DNA of 64,000 nucleotides from Narthecium ossifragum (Eukaryota > Streptophyta > Magnoliopsida > Dioscoreales > Nartheciaceae). A program made the translations under genes and the position numbers. Under the pieces are notes generated by a model. It made no database searches. It was not told the DNA's origin and saw nothing but the letters and a program-made list of their open reading frames with translations. Positions 54,099 through 64,000 of this stretch are shown piece by piece; the stretch's first letter is position 1; each line of letters starts with the position of its first letter. The stretch spans positions 10,542,779 to 10,606,778 of the forward strand of contig OY986971.1 in assembly GCA_963920575.1 (NCBI GenBank), read 5' to 3'.

Positions 54099-55698
54099 TG
54101 ATGAATAAATTTTATATCTCACAAGTATACGAATCAGTGTAATCAGTATAGTAGCAAGACGAGTATCGTACCCACAGAGATTTGTAGAGATTATTAGAGT
54201 AAAACGCTGAAGAACAGAAAAGAAAGAAAATAAGGAAGGGAAAATAAGAGATATGAGGTATTGAGAATAGAAGATCTAATAACGAAATAAGAAAACGATG
54301 GAAATATGATGGATAAATACTAAGGTTCCGATTTCACCATAACATCCTCATTCTATGCATTGAATCAATCAAGATCTCAGTTTAATTCCAAGGGCTCGTT
54401 CTTCCAGTATGATGATCCGTTCGGTCGCGGTCTTCACCAAGTACCCTCAATTAACCCTAGCTAATGAACCCATAACTAAGTGTTAACCAAGAATCCATTA
54501 AGCTCTGAAGAACAATTATGAACCAAGAATACTCTTAGCTTGAACCCGGCCTCGACATAAACTCATTCATTCATAGATCCTGCAAGATTAGGGAATGAAC
54601 CCTCGCCCAATCTCACATACAACAATCTATAATACTTCTATTGGCCAGATAAAGGTATTTAAGATCTCAGTTATAATAATGAATGAAACAAGGAAAATAA
54701 ACTGATAAAATAATCATGATCCAATAACATAGAATGATTCAGTTAGGGCTACATCGGTACCTTAGAAAAGAAACTAGCCACTCATGTTCACCATGAGGGC
54801 AACAAAACTAATGAAGAAATAAAGAAGAAATAAGAAAAGAAAACCAAGCCTGGAACCCTTCTCCTCGCCTCCAAACGCTGCCAAAAAGTCCTACAAAAGT
54901 CCCCTTTTGATAACCCTAAGTATCCTATTTATAGGCCTAAACTCGGGTTAAATCAAAACCGTTGATTTAATTCACTGGAAACGTAGGATCGATCGGACTT
55001 TTAGGTGTTGGATCGATCCGTCTCATTAAAAACATCAATTCCTGGCTTCGCCCGAGCCCGATCGATCGAACTATAAGCGCTGGATCGATCGGATGCATAA
55101 AAATCCATCTTCTCTGGCTATTATTGAGTCCGATCGATAGACGGATCGATCGAACTATGCTCCTCTAAAAAGCATATGTTCTGTCAACCTTAAATTCCCA
55201 AGTCCGATCGATCGGACTATGAGTGTTGGATCGATCCGTTGAGTAATCAGCTGTTTTTGGCTTTTTCCGAGTCCGATCGATCGGACCATTGGTGTCGGAT
55301 CGATCGGACCCCTTTGGAGGGATGGAGAGATCGATCGGACTTCCAGCTTATTTACTGTGCTGCCATTCAGACTGCGCCATCGGTACTAAAATTGCCGTAA
55401 CTTCCTCTAGAAAACTCGGAATCACGAACCGTAAAATTCTCCAGAATCTAGACTTCAAGAGCTTTCCAACCTTATATGGCACATAAGCTGATTCTTCATG
55501 ATCAGGTACAGATTAATCTTTAAAGTTGATCCATGCACTCTTTTCAGCTTCTTTTCTCCTTTCTTCTGCATTTTCCAAACAACTATGTGAAGCAACATAT
55601 AGATATAAAAATAGGAATAAAGATGTTGATTAAAGATAATAATCTAGCAATTGAGATGGTTATAAGGCTATTTAGAGTGCACTTTCATGCACTCATCA
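54099..55698 (-). mobile_element. Family C solo LTR (1600 bp, TSD CGTCC) inside T2 gag
   Basis: It starts TGATGAATAAATTTTATATC on the plus strand and ends ATGCACTCATCA. CGTCC flanks it at 54094-54098 and 55699-55703. Removal joins the two halves of T2 gag at the conserved GD..W position. It defines the full length of the family C LTR. At least ten GATCGATC words lie at about 54985-55340. Confidence 0.94.
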
Positions 55699-55703
55699 CG
55701 TCC

Positions 55704-56101
55704 CCGTCGAGGTGGAACGCGACAAGTCTGACCCGAACCCGGTCATCCTGGACGAACAGAGTATCAAGGACGCGACTGACTCCCTCCAGCCAGTCGTCCG
55801 CCATCGCTGGGTCGCCCCCAGCACTACTGAACCTGGGCGGGTTCAGCCTCTGGAAGTCGAGCACCGCTGTCACAACAGCACGCTGGTCGAGTGGAGGAGA
55901 GACCTCCTCGGCGATGAACGAAGCATCCTCCTCCACCACGACCTCAATCCTCGGCTCTGGCTCACGTGCAGGTACACGGGGCACGGCTGCGTTGGCCCCT
56001 AAGCCACGTCGGGCAGCGCGCTCATCGTGCACGGTACCCTGATCCAACACTGGACAGCTAGCCCGGCTCCCTGGCATCTGCACGTTTATCATAGACAACA
56101 A
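55704..56101 (-). pseudogene. T2 gag, 5' part
   Basis: It runs from a Met near 56101 through an acidic, Pro/Arg-rich N-terminus to FQRLNPPRFSSAGGDP, ADDWLEGVSRVLDTLFVQ and VAFHLDGD, where the solo LTR interrupts. It is open and directly comparable to T1 gag. Confidence 0.85.
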
Positions 56102-56281
56102 GTGTCCACCCGTAAGAAATCAAAACATAACAGCAATCATTAAAGTGAAAGCATAACACATATGAGCACGGTCAAGCACACAGGGATGCTCTATTCCTAG
56201 AACTATCCCAATCCGCGCTCAAAACCTTAACCGCAAGCCTAATCCTAACCCTGAAACCTACAGCCTGCTCTGATACCAAGT
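56102..56281 (-). promoter_or_regulatory. T2 leader with iMet primer binding site
   Basis: The minus strand at 56278-56267 reads TGGTATCAGAGC. It lies three bases from the 5' LTR. Nothing else was recognised in the leader. Confidence 0.88.
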
Positions 56282-57328
56282 TGTCACACCCCGAAGCAGA
56301 AAACCCATCCAGGACAGGGCGTCAGGGTTCCTATCTCTATTCATCTTCAATTGGCGCGATAAAAATGTGGAAAGACGGATAAATTTAAACAAGTTATAAT
56401 CCAGAGGTAAACAGATATTCAATTCATATAACATCAGTTGTACTATTCAATATTTGATACAAAATCTTCCAAGGATAGATATAATACATAATCCCAAAAG
56501 TCCTCGAAGTGTTTACAACATATATATTATCAAAAAGGTACAACAATTTTAGCCTCCAGCAAAACCTCAAGCACCCCTGGATGCACTCGCGTCGCCAAAG
56601 GCCGATCCCGCCGGCTCCACAGAAGAAGAACTGCCGCCTGCACCTGCAAACGCGGCCCGGGTAGGAGTGAGCGATAAGCTCAGTAGGGTTCTACTCTACG
56701 GCATACAGAAGGGAGAAACCAGCCGTTAAAATACCGAAATCGCAACGTAAGAATACTGGAAGCGTGCCACACCACATGTGCTACAAGCTACACAACATTC
56801 TAACATGTATTCCTACAGCGAAAAGACATAAAACCTATCCTAGGAGAACCCTATCACGAGATCGAGGTAGAAACACCTACTTGGGCAAGTAGGGCAGCTC
56901 CTCCACCGATTCCTCAACTCCGATCGCCGGAAGCCGCTCCTCGAAATCCGCGATCCGAAGCCCTAGCACACAGCCAAAGGAGAGAGAGAGAGAGAAAACG
57001 CAGGAGGAGAGAAAGAGAGAGAGAGAAAGGGACATGGCTTATATAGAGATACGGATCGATCTCAGCCGTCCGATTCCATCTTTCCCGATCGAGCTCCGAT
57101 CCTCCGATCGGACGCATCCTAGAGATTCTAATCAAGCACATACATCAATCCAAGGCAGTGTGTGGCACGCGGGTGTGAAACTGACCACCGGGGGCATATT
57201 TACCAAAATACCTCTGGGGCCGAAACCGCCATACGATCGCCCGATCGTACCCGACGCGGAACCGAATCAACAGGAAAACGGCCCTCGACCCACGCGGTCG
57301 AGCTAGGTCAGAGGGACAGGCCCTCACA
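56282..57328 (-). repeat. T2 5' LTR with a 1.39-kb internal deletion (1047 bp)
   Basis: Both ends match the 3' LTR. A deletion joins sequence equivalent to about 47695 with sequence equivalent to about 49090, near short GGAAA-type homology. It keeps the TATA element (57038-57046) and the GAGA-type tract but lacks the CGGTCGAC array. Confidence 0.88.
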
Positions 57329-57455
57329 TCTCTTCTTCCAACCAATTTGATCTAATTTATCGTTCAAGGGCAACAACTTTTCTTACCGTGATCGACGACC
57401 TTGCATTCTCTACTAATAAACTCTAATCAATTCCCCGGCAACGACGCCAAAAAGT
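57329..57455 (-). promoter_or_regulatory. Family C leader with tRNA-Asp-type primer binding site
   Basis: On the minus strand 57449-57433 reads TGGCGTCGTTGCCGGGG, with one change from the standard TGGCGCC. The leader continues across T2 into gag at 47242. Confidence 0.82.
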
Positions 57456-57816
57456 TGATGAATAAATTTTATATCTCGCAAGTATACGAATCGGTGTGAT
57501 CAGTATACAGCAAGACGAGTATCGTACCCACAGAGATTTGTAAAGATTATTAGAGTGAAACGCTAAAGAACATAGAAGAAAGAAAATAAGGAAGGGAAAG
57601 TAAGAAATATGAAGTATCGAAAATAGATGATCTAATAACGAAATAAGAAAACGATGGAAATATGATGGATGAATACTAAGGTTTCGATTTCACCACAACA
57701 TCCTCATTCTATGCATTGAATTAACAAAATCTCAATTTAATTCCAAGGGCTCATTCTTCCGGTATAATGATCCGATCGATCGTGGTCTTCACCAAGTACC
57801 CTCAATTAACCCTAGA
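57456..57816 (-). repeat. Family C 5' LTR, truncated
   Basis: It begins TGATGAATAAATTTTATATC next to the primer site and matches 9096-9456 and 54099-54460. It is cut at about 57816, where Tekay gag sequence of T4 begins, so about 1.2 kb is missing. Confidence 0.85.
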
Positions 57817-58147
57817 CATACACGGCAGTTCTAAACTGTGCCTTAGTAGTGGATGCGCAGTTACAGGATGAGAGGTGCAGGGCAGGCCCACCAGCGTTCT
57901 CTACGAGCTTACCGCAGAGTCCCAAGGGCAGGGGGAGATTCGGCAGAGGGCAGCAGCGGCATCCGCGACTCTTCCAGCGGCAGTCGCGGCGCCCTCAGCA
58001 GTTTCAGCCGCAGTTGCCGAGTCCAGCTGGCCAGTTTCTCCTGACGGCTGGGACAGCTGGGCAGGCTGCCGTCAGGGGGAGGCCAGGGTCAGCAACCTGA
58101 TGGCGCGTCAATCACGTGCTACCAGTGCGAGCAACTGGGACACTTTC
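57817..58147 (+). pseudogene. T4 gag, C-terminal part up to the zinc knuckle
   Basis: It encodes the end of the capsid region (VDAQLQDERCR) and a Gln/Pro/Arg-rich stretch. The first half of a zinc knuckle, CYQCEQLGHF, follows and is split by the solo LTR at 58148. Coding resumes at 60626 with the rest of the knuckle. Confidence 0.78.
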
Positions 58148-60625
58148 TGTGATGACTCGTACCTCCAACCCGGTCCGACCACGTTAGGTCGAGAGTCTGG
58201 GTTTGTGGTTTGGCTCGATTGGCCTTGGGATGCGATCGGTTAATCGTATCGCTGTTTTTGACCCAATGGCATTTTGGTAAATATGCTCCCTGGTGGTCAG
58301 TTTCGCACCCGCGTTGCACACATTGCCTTTGATTGATGTATGTGTTTGATTAGAACCTTAAGGGTGCTTCCGATCGGAAGATCAGAGCTCGATCGGGAGA
58401 GATCGAATCGGACGGCTGTGATCGATTCCAGCTTTCCATTTAAGCTCATTCTTTCTCTTTCTCTTTCTTTTCTTTTCCTTCCTTCTCCTGCCGTTCTCTC
58501 TTCTCTCTTTATCGTGCGGCTGAGCTAGGGCTTGGAGGCGTGACTTTCGAGGAGCGGATTCTGGCGAACGGAGTTGGGGGATGTGTGGAGGAGCTGCCAT
58601 ACTTCATCAGGTAAGTGTTTCTACCTCGATCTTGTGATCGGGTTCTCCTAGGATAGGTTTATTGTATTTTTTATGTAGGAATACATGGTAGAATGTTATG
58701 TAACTTGTAGCATGTGTGTTATAGCTTGCTTCGAGTTTTCCTACCTTGCGATTTCTGTATTTTAACTGCTTGTTTCCGTATTATCGCAGTTTTATCGGTT
58801 TTCGACCGTTTTGACCTAGATAGGAGATTTAACCATAAAAATCGTGATTTCTTCGCACCATTGGCTTCCCCATCATTGATTATGTATGCCTACAAATTTT
58901 CATCATTTTTCAACCTGATTTGATCATTCAAATCCAAGAAATTGGATTTCCGGCACTGTTCTGAGGAACTGTGCCGACCGTCAAGCGTTAGTACGCTTCT
59001 TTCGGGCCTGACAGTCGACCGTTAGATCGACCGTCGCATCGACCGTCAGGCACTGTCACGTTTTTGGTCTCCCACGGTCAATGCACCAATCGACCGCGGG
59101 TCCTTACCCTTTTCTTCACCTTACCTCACGGTCGACCGTCAGATCGACCGTTGCATCGACCGTGAGGCTATGTCTCCTTTTTGGCTTCCCACGGTCGATG
59201 TCCCGATCGACCGTGGCCCTTATGAGTTTCCCTCTTTTGGTCTCACGGTCGACCGTCGCATCGACCGTGAGACCTTGAACACTGTTTTCTAGCTTCTTTT
59301 GATTGGTTTCTCGTTCATGATAGATACCCAATCATGTTAGGGAACATGCATGATATTATGGAGGGGTTTTCAATGGATTTCTATCGAGATTGAGAATTGA
59401 ATCGTACGTTTATCCTTTTTAGCGAATTTATGGTTTTGCTTGCATTTAAATGCTTAGTAGATAGTAGTTTAAATGCTTACTTGGTTGCTTAGCCATTAGC
59501 TAGCTATGAGTGCTAGCTAATGTGGAATTGTGGAACCTTAGTCTGTTAAGTGCAAGAGAGCACTGAAGACTATTGTATATCTGTGTTTAATGCTTTGCTC
59601 TAATCTTTGTTTGGTTAGCATAGATTATCTGTACTTGAGGCCTTTGCTATGCTCACCCCTTTTGCTAGCTATAGGCTATGCCTGGCCCTGTATGATTATT
59701 GTCATGTTATTGCATGTCTATATCTCGTTATCTGTGTCTGAGCATTGCATGCATCTTGATTGCATTAGAGGCATCTGAGGTTAGGCGGGCGATGGGTTGG
59801 TCACCGATCCGAGGCTCTCGGGTAGCTCGGATCTAGCCTTAGGACCGTGGCTGGGTAGTCAGGATTAGGGTGTGATTGTATAATTGAATCTCATGTTATT
59901 GAGGATTTACGATAGTTGACTCTGATCAATGCTTGAGGTTTAGAGGTCGTGTTGTCTTCCAAGCGCAAGTACTAAGGATGGATGTCGATGCGTTCCCGAC
60001 GTGGTTCCCCAATGCATGGTATTCCTGCTTGGGTAAGGGTGATCCTGCATGTCACTGTTCCTTGGCCTTCTGGTAACATGTTAAGAAGAGAGGTTTCATG
60101 ACATGAGCCCTTGGGACATCGATAGGGTTATGGGACCCGTGACATCCGTTAGACTTGAGCGGGAAGACAACACTGTTATTGTTTTTCAACTTTCAGTGTG
60201 TCGTAGAGTAGAACCCTACTGAGCTTATCACTCACACCTACCCGGGCTGCGTTTGCAGGTGCAGGAATTAGTTCTTCTTCAGTAGAGCCGGCGAGATCAG
60301 CTTTTGGAGGCGCGACTACATCTAGAGGTGCTTGAGGTTACTGGGGGACGACTATTGTACTTTTGATGGTTTTGTATATTATAAACATCTTCGAGGTTCT
60401 TTTGGGATCATTGTATAATATCCTTCCTTTGGAGGAATTTGATAAGAATTTTGTATCAGTACAACTTGATGTATATTTATGAATTGAATTACAGTTTCAC
60501 CTCTGGAATATAAATTGTTTAAATTTATCCGTATTTTCCGCATTGTATCGCGCCACTTAGAGATGAATAGTGATAGGAACCCTCATGCCTCGTCCTGGAT
60601 GGGTTTTCTGGGTCGGGGTGTGACA
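58148..60625 (+). mobile_element. Tekay solo LTR (2478 bp, TSD CTTTC)
   Basis: It runs from TGTGATGAC to GGGTGTGACA. CTTTC flanks it at 58143-58147 and 60626-60630. It is the same subtype as the T2 LTRs but in plus orientation, and it is the longest intact Tekay LTR here. A TATA-like CATTTAAGC near 58438-58446 precedes a CT-rich stretch. An array of CGGTCGAC / ATCGACCG words lies at about 58970-59280. Confidence 0.93.
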
Positions 60626-61567
60626 CTTTCATAGGGGCTGTCACCTGCGAGGAGCGCGAGACGCTATGCCACAGGGCAGTCGAGGTGGAGGGTCCAGTGC
60701 TTGGCAGGGGAGCAGTGGTGGGCGCAGATCAGGGGCTGGACCGAGTCGCCCCAGAGGTGGAGGCAGTCGGCGAGGGCATGTGTTTGCCCTCCGAGAGCAT
60801 GAGCAGCCGGACACCGTACAACTGTGCCAGCCACCACCATAGTACCAGCAGTCCTAGCAGAGCTATCCGTACTCCGAGGTATCTTTCAGCTTTCTAGTTC
60901 CTTAGTAGATGTACTGATAAATTCCGGGGCGTCTCATTCCTATTTTGCTAGCATGTGTGTGGCATCGCTAGGATTAGAGACGAGTTGGCTAGAAATGGCG
61001 CAGTCAGTGGACTCACCGATCAACGGAACAGTCAGGGTAGACCGAGTCTGCCAATCGTGTTCGTTGGAGGTTGGAGGCCTCCGTGTCTGTCTAGACCTGC
61101 GAGTGCTAGACATGACTGGCTTTGATGTGATACTCGGTATGGACTGGTTAACAGCATACCGAGCCGTCATCGACTGTGGTCACCGGAGGGTGGTCGCTTG
61201 GACACCCGATGGGACCCGGTTTGTGTTGTTGGGGGATCGATTCTCAGCCGATTTCTTTGCTTGCGGTATGGGGAGGCGTGGCAGCAAGCTTTCAGCCTTG
61301 CTGGCCAGCCTGCCCCTGTTTGGTTCTGAGGGAGTGCAGCATAGCAGTTTTCTCAGGATCGTATGCGACTTTGTAAACGTGTTTCCCGAGGAGTTGCTAG
61401 GGCTTCCACCTTCCAGAGAGGTCGATTTTGAGATTGACCTAGTGTCAGACACCACACCGATCTCTCTTCCAGCCTTCAGGATGGCACCAACAGAGCAGAG
61501 TGAGTTGAGTACTCAGTTGGACGAGTTGACTAGCAAAGGGTTCATCCGTCCCAGCACGTCACCTTAG
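60626..61567 (+). pseudogene. T4 gag end, protease and RT linker
   Basis: The gag tail is Gly/Ser/Arg-rich and frame-shifted. The frame 60824-61567 holds the protease. Its active site reads LINSGASHSY, so the catalytic Asp is now Asn (AAT for GAT) and activity should be lost. GFDVILGMDWLTAYRAVIDC follows intact. The linker has WTPDGTRFVLLGDRF, and the RT start has [24 protein letters not shown] and GFIRPSTSP, ending at a TAG. Confidence 0.86.
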
Positions 61568-62500
61568 GGAGCTCCAGTGTTGTTCGCGAAGAAGGATGAT
61601 ATGTTTCGACTTTGCATAGACTACAGGCGCCTCAACAGGGTGACAGTGAGGAACATGTATCCGATGCCGTGGATCGATGACCTGTTCGACCAATTGCCAT
61701 GATCGTCAGTCTTTTCGAAGATCGATCTCCGCACAGGCTACCACCAGTTGAGAGTTCGAGATTGCGACATCCCGAAGACGGCTTTCCGGACTCGGTACAG
61801 CCTGTACGAGTTCATAGTGATGCGTTTGGGCTGATGAACGCACCAGCAACGTTCATTGATCTGATGCAGAGGATCTTCCGGTCATTCCTGGATCAGTTTG
61901 TGGTGGTGTTCGTCGATGACATTCTGATCTACTCTCGATCAGAGGAGGAGCATGGGTGATATTTGGTGACAGTGTTGCAGCTACTTCGGGAGTATCGGCT
62001 ATATGCCAAGGCTTCCAAGTATGAGTTCTGGCTTGCACAAGTGGGATTCCTTGAACACGTGGTGTCCGCGGCAGGTATCTCAGTCGACCCTGCCAAGGTT
62101 GAGGCAATGGTACAGTGGCAGAGACCGAGGACATTGTTCGAAGTCCACAGTTTCCTGGACCTGGCGGGATACTACAGGAGGTTTGTGAGGGACTTTTCCA
62201 GAGTTGCCGGACTGATGACCAGACTGACACAGAAGGCCGTCCCATTGGAGTGGGATGATGCTTGTGAGCGAGCCTTTGTGGAGCTAAGGATGCGGTTGAC
62301 CCGTGCACCGGTGCTGATTGTTCTCGAGGGAGGCATAGGTTATAGTGTCTACTGTGACAACAGAGGTGAGGGTTTGGGATGTGTCCTCATGCAAGAGGGA
62401 TACGTAGTTTCCTATGATTCTCGTCAGCTAAAGAATCATGAGAGGAACTACCCGACCCATGACTTAGAGCTAGCAGTCATGGTTTTTCCCTGATGACATG
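61568..62500 (+). pseudogene. T4 reverse transcriptase and start of RNase H
   Basis: [13 protein letters not shown] follows the stop, with another stop after DLFDQLP near 61700. [13 protein letters not shown] comes next. A one-base loss near 61826 shifts the frame before [15 protein letters not shown]. The catalytic [14 protein letters not shown] is present near 61900-61940. The thumb region has [20 protein letters not shown], and RNase H begins with [18 protein letters not shown]. Confidence 0.85.
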
Positions 62501-63391
62501 ACGGCATTACCTCTATGGTGAGAAGTTTTTAGTCTTCTCGGACCATAAGAGTTTGAGACACATTTTCACCCAACGTGATCTCAATCTGAGGCAGTGACGC
62601 TGGATGGAGTTACTGGAGGACTACGACTTCGAGTTGCATTACCATCCGGGGAAGGCAAACATTGTGGCGGACTCGCTGAGCAGACAAGCGAGAGAGACCA
62701 GAGCAGTAGTGGCAAGGTTATCAGCGTGGTAGTGGCAGGCGTTAGAGACAGTGGGCCAATTGGAGCTCTTCGAGGATCAGAGTTCCAGCAGCTTCCTCTA
62801 CATAGTGCAGAGTATGCCAGCAGTTCTAGCTAGAGTGATAGAGGCGCAGCGCAATGATGTAGAGCTCGAGTAGTTGCGCACATCAGCAGGCACTGAGGGC
62901 GCAGGCGGGGACTGGACAGTATCGTCAGACGGAAGGCTACGATTCAGTGGGAGAGTAGCGATTCCGGCAGATCCGGTTCTACGAGAGGACGTCCTATGAG
63001 AATTTCATCACTCTCATTTTGCAATTCATCCCTGGAGTACCAAGATGTACCAGGACTTGCGGTGGCAGTTCTGGTGGTGCGAGATGAAGAGGGCAGTGAC
63101 GGACATCGTATCGCGCTGCCTTACCTATCAGAAAGTCAAGGCAGAGCACCAGCGGACTCCAGGGTTACTTCAGCCCCTTCCACTGGTTGAGTGGAAGTGA
63201 GAGCACATCATGATGGACTTCGTGGCCGGACTACCAAGATCTCCTAGGGGGAATGACGTGATTTGGGTCATCGTGGATCAATTAACCAAGTCAGCGCACT
63301 TCCTGAATATGCAAATGACAGACTCGACAGACAGGTGGGCAGTCTGTACGTCAGAGAGGTGGTCAGACTACAAGGGATTCCAGTGTCTAAA
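62501..63391 (+). pseudogene. T4 RNase H end and integrase start
   Basis: It contains [17 protein letters not shown] with a TGA in place of CGA shortly after, then [15 protein letters not shown]. Integrase has a degenerate zinc-binding region (RCLTYQK, second Cys lost) and [16 protein letters not shown] with the first catalytic Asp. The protein breaks off near 63391 before the second Asp. Several TGG-to-TGA or TAG changes are visible. Confidence 0.82.
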
Positions 63392-64000
63392 CCTGTTGAT
63401 TGAGGTTTAGAGGTCGCGTCGGCCTCGAGCCGAGTTCTAAGGTATAGCCAGTGTCTGGTTCTCTTTGTCTCTTGAGTAGAGGGTGTGCCTACTCAACGAT
63501 GTCGGTTCCCGCCTAACAGTGCCGGTTTCCTGCTCATGAGATGGCAGTGTTGGTTTCCTGCCTTACTGAGGGTGACCCATTATGTGACCAGCTCAGCTGG
63601 AAGACCATGAATGAGGCCCCTCAGGGACACGCGGTGGGGTTTTGGGGCCCCTGTGTTACACCCAGGCTTTGCTTGAGGGCGACACTGTTGTGTTTCCTCT
63701 TCCTTGTGTCCGTCGTAGTATAGTTTCCCTGCTGAGCTTAGTTACTCATTCCTACCCAAGCTGTGTTTTACAGGTGCAGGCGTTAGCTCCTCTTATATGG
63801 CCCCTACCAGGTAGGTATTTGACGGTGCAGCGGCGTCTGGCGGTGTTTGAGGAGCTTGTTTGAGGAGCGGTGAATATCTGTTTACCCTTTTTTTTGTTAT
63901 AATTAGCCTTCTATTGGAGTATGAATGTATAGTTAATTCCCCTCTTCGAGGATTTTGAGACTTGTATCTTTATTTGGGTTTGTATTTATTATATTGAGGT
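63392..64000 (+). repeat. Tekay LTR fragment, plus strand, continuing past the window
   Basis: From about 63395 the sequence matches the interior of Tekay LTRs (compare 59935 onward and the antisense of 6700). It includes the words around AGCTTAGT and TACCCAAGCTGTG that precede the LTR end. The start is truncated at the T4 junction, and the end lies outside. Open frames here are LTR artefacts. Confidence 0.7.

Larger units (their letters stand above)
47263..57328 (-). mobile_element. Complete Tekay element T2 (TSD TCTCT) with a nested solo LTR
   Basis: The LTR ends TGTCACACC and CCCTCACA bound the element, and TCTCT flanks it at 47258-47262 and 57329-57333. It is inserted near the start of family C gag. 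The minus-strand order is 5' LTR (56282-57328), iMet primer site, gag (split by 54099-55698), protease, RT, RNase H, IN, chromodomain and 3' LTR (47263-49699). It is the only Tekay copy here with both LTRs and all domains, but it has several stops. Confidence 0.93.
57817..63391 (+). mobile_element. Tekay element T4, plus strand, both ends truncated
   Basis: It contains gag end (57817-58147 and 60626-60880), protease, RT, RNase H and integrase start. It lacks the 5' LTR, primer site and gag N-terminus on the left. It lacks the rest of the integrase on the right, where it changes into LTR sequence at about 63392. A solo LTR lies in gag. It has more stops than T2 and so is probably older. Confidence 0.85.

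Overview
The window is a plant chromosomal segment made entirely of LTR retrotransposons inserted into and recombined with one another. I found no cellular protein gene, tRNA, rRNA or CRISPR array. An angiosperm is indicated because two plant-typical Ty3/gypsy groups are present. The first is Tekay/Del-like chromoviruses: gag-PR-RT-RNaseH-IN plus a chromodomain, an initiator-Met tRNA primer site of the form TGGTATCAGAGC, and LTRs of about 2 to 2.5 kb. The second is Tat/Athila-like elements with a TGGCGCCGTTGCCGGGG primer site matching tRNA-Asp, a gag with a zinc knuckle and a DLGAS-type protease. The species cannot be named from the sequence. Density, nesting and decay suggest heterochromatin.

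Layout. 1-9095: minus-strand Tekay element T1 (IN to gag, then its 5' LTR) inside an older Tekay LTR that also holds a collapsed element (6739-8376). 9096-10500: minus-strand LTR of Tat/Athila-like family C. 10501-33029: a head-to-tail array of non-autonomous family A (copies A1, A2, A3) sharing LTRs at 14551-15972 and 29420-30816. Copy A2 carries three Tekay insertions: solo LTR 16382-20105 (itself holding solo LTR 16738-18276), deleted element T3 at 22858-24804, and solo LTR 25575-27582. 33030-36850: an inverted copy, A4, facing A3. 36875-40670: a family B LTR with a small decayed internal region. 40830-43761: the 3' part of copy A5 and its LTR. 43762-57816: minus-strand family C element (gag and protease, no RT or IN), split by a complete Tekay element T2 (47263-57328, TSD TCTCT). 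T2 is itself split by a 1600-bp family C solo LTR (54099-55698, TSD CGTCC). 57817-63391: plus-strand Tekay element T4 with a 2478-bp solo LTR in its gag (58148-60625, TSD CTTTC). 63392-64000: a further Tekay LTR fragment running off the window.

Insertion borders were set by matching TG...CA ends with 5-bp target-site duplications and by checking that the host reads through when the insert is removed. All coding regions carry stops, frameshifts or lost catalytic residues, so no element looks autonomous.

The most interesting material is non-coding. Family A, whose own pol is missing, keeps a 3' cassette of apparently structured RNA: a twin hairpin after the coding region, a GC-rich block, a hairpin followed by an internal polypurine tract, a duplicated module with an AGTAACCGGG core, a three-hairpin cluster with a GUAA tetraloop, and the 3' polypurine tract. 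The twin hairpin and the duplicated module also occur in family C, with some paired base changes. The family A leader has a palindrome next to a consensus splice donor. These are candidate cis-acting signals by which non-autonomous copies use a partner's machinery, and they are the best candidates here for something undescribed.
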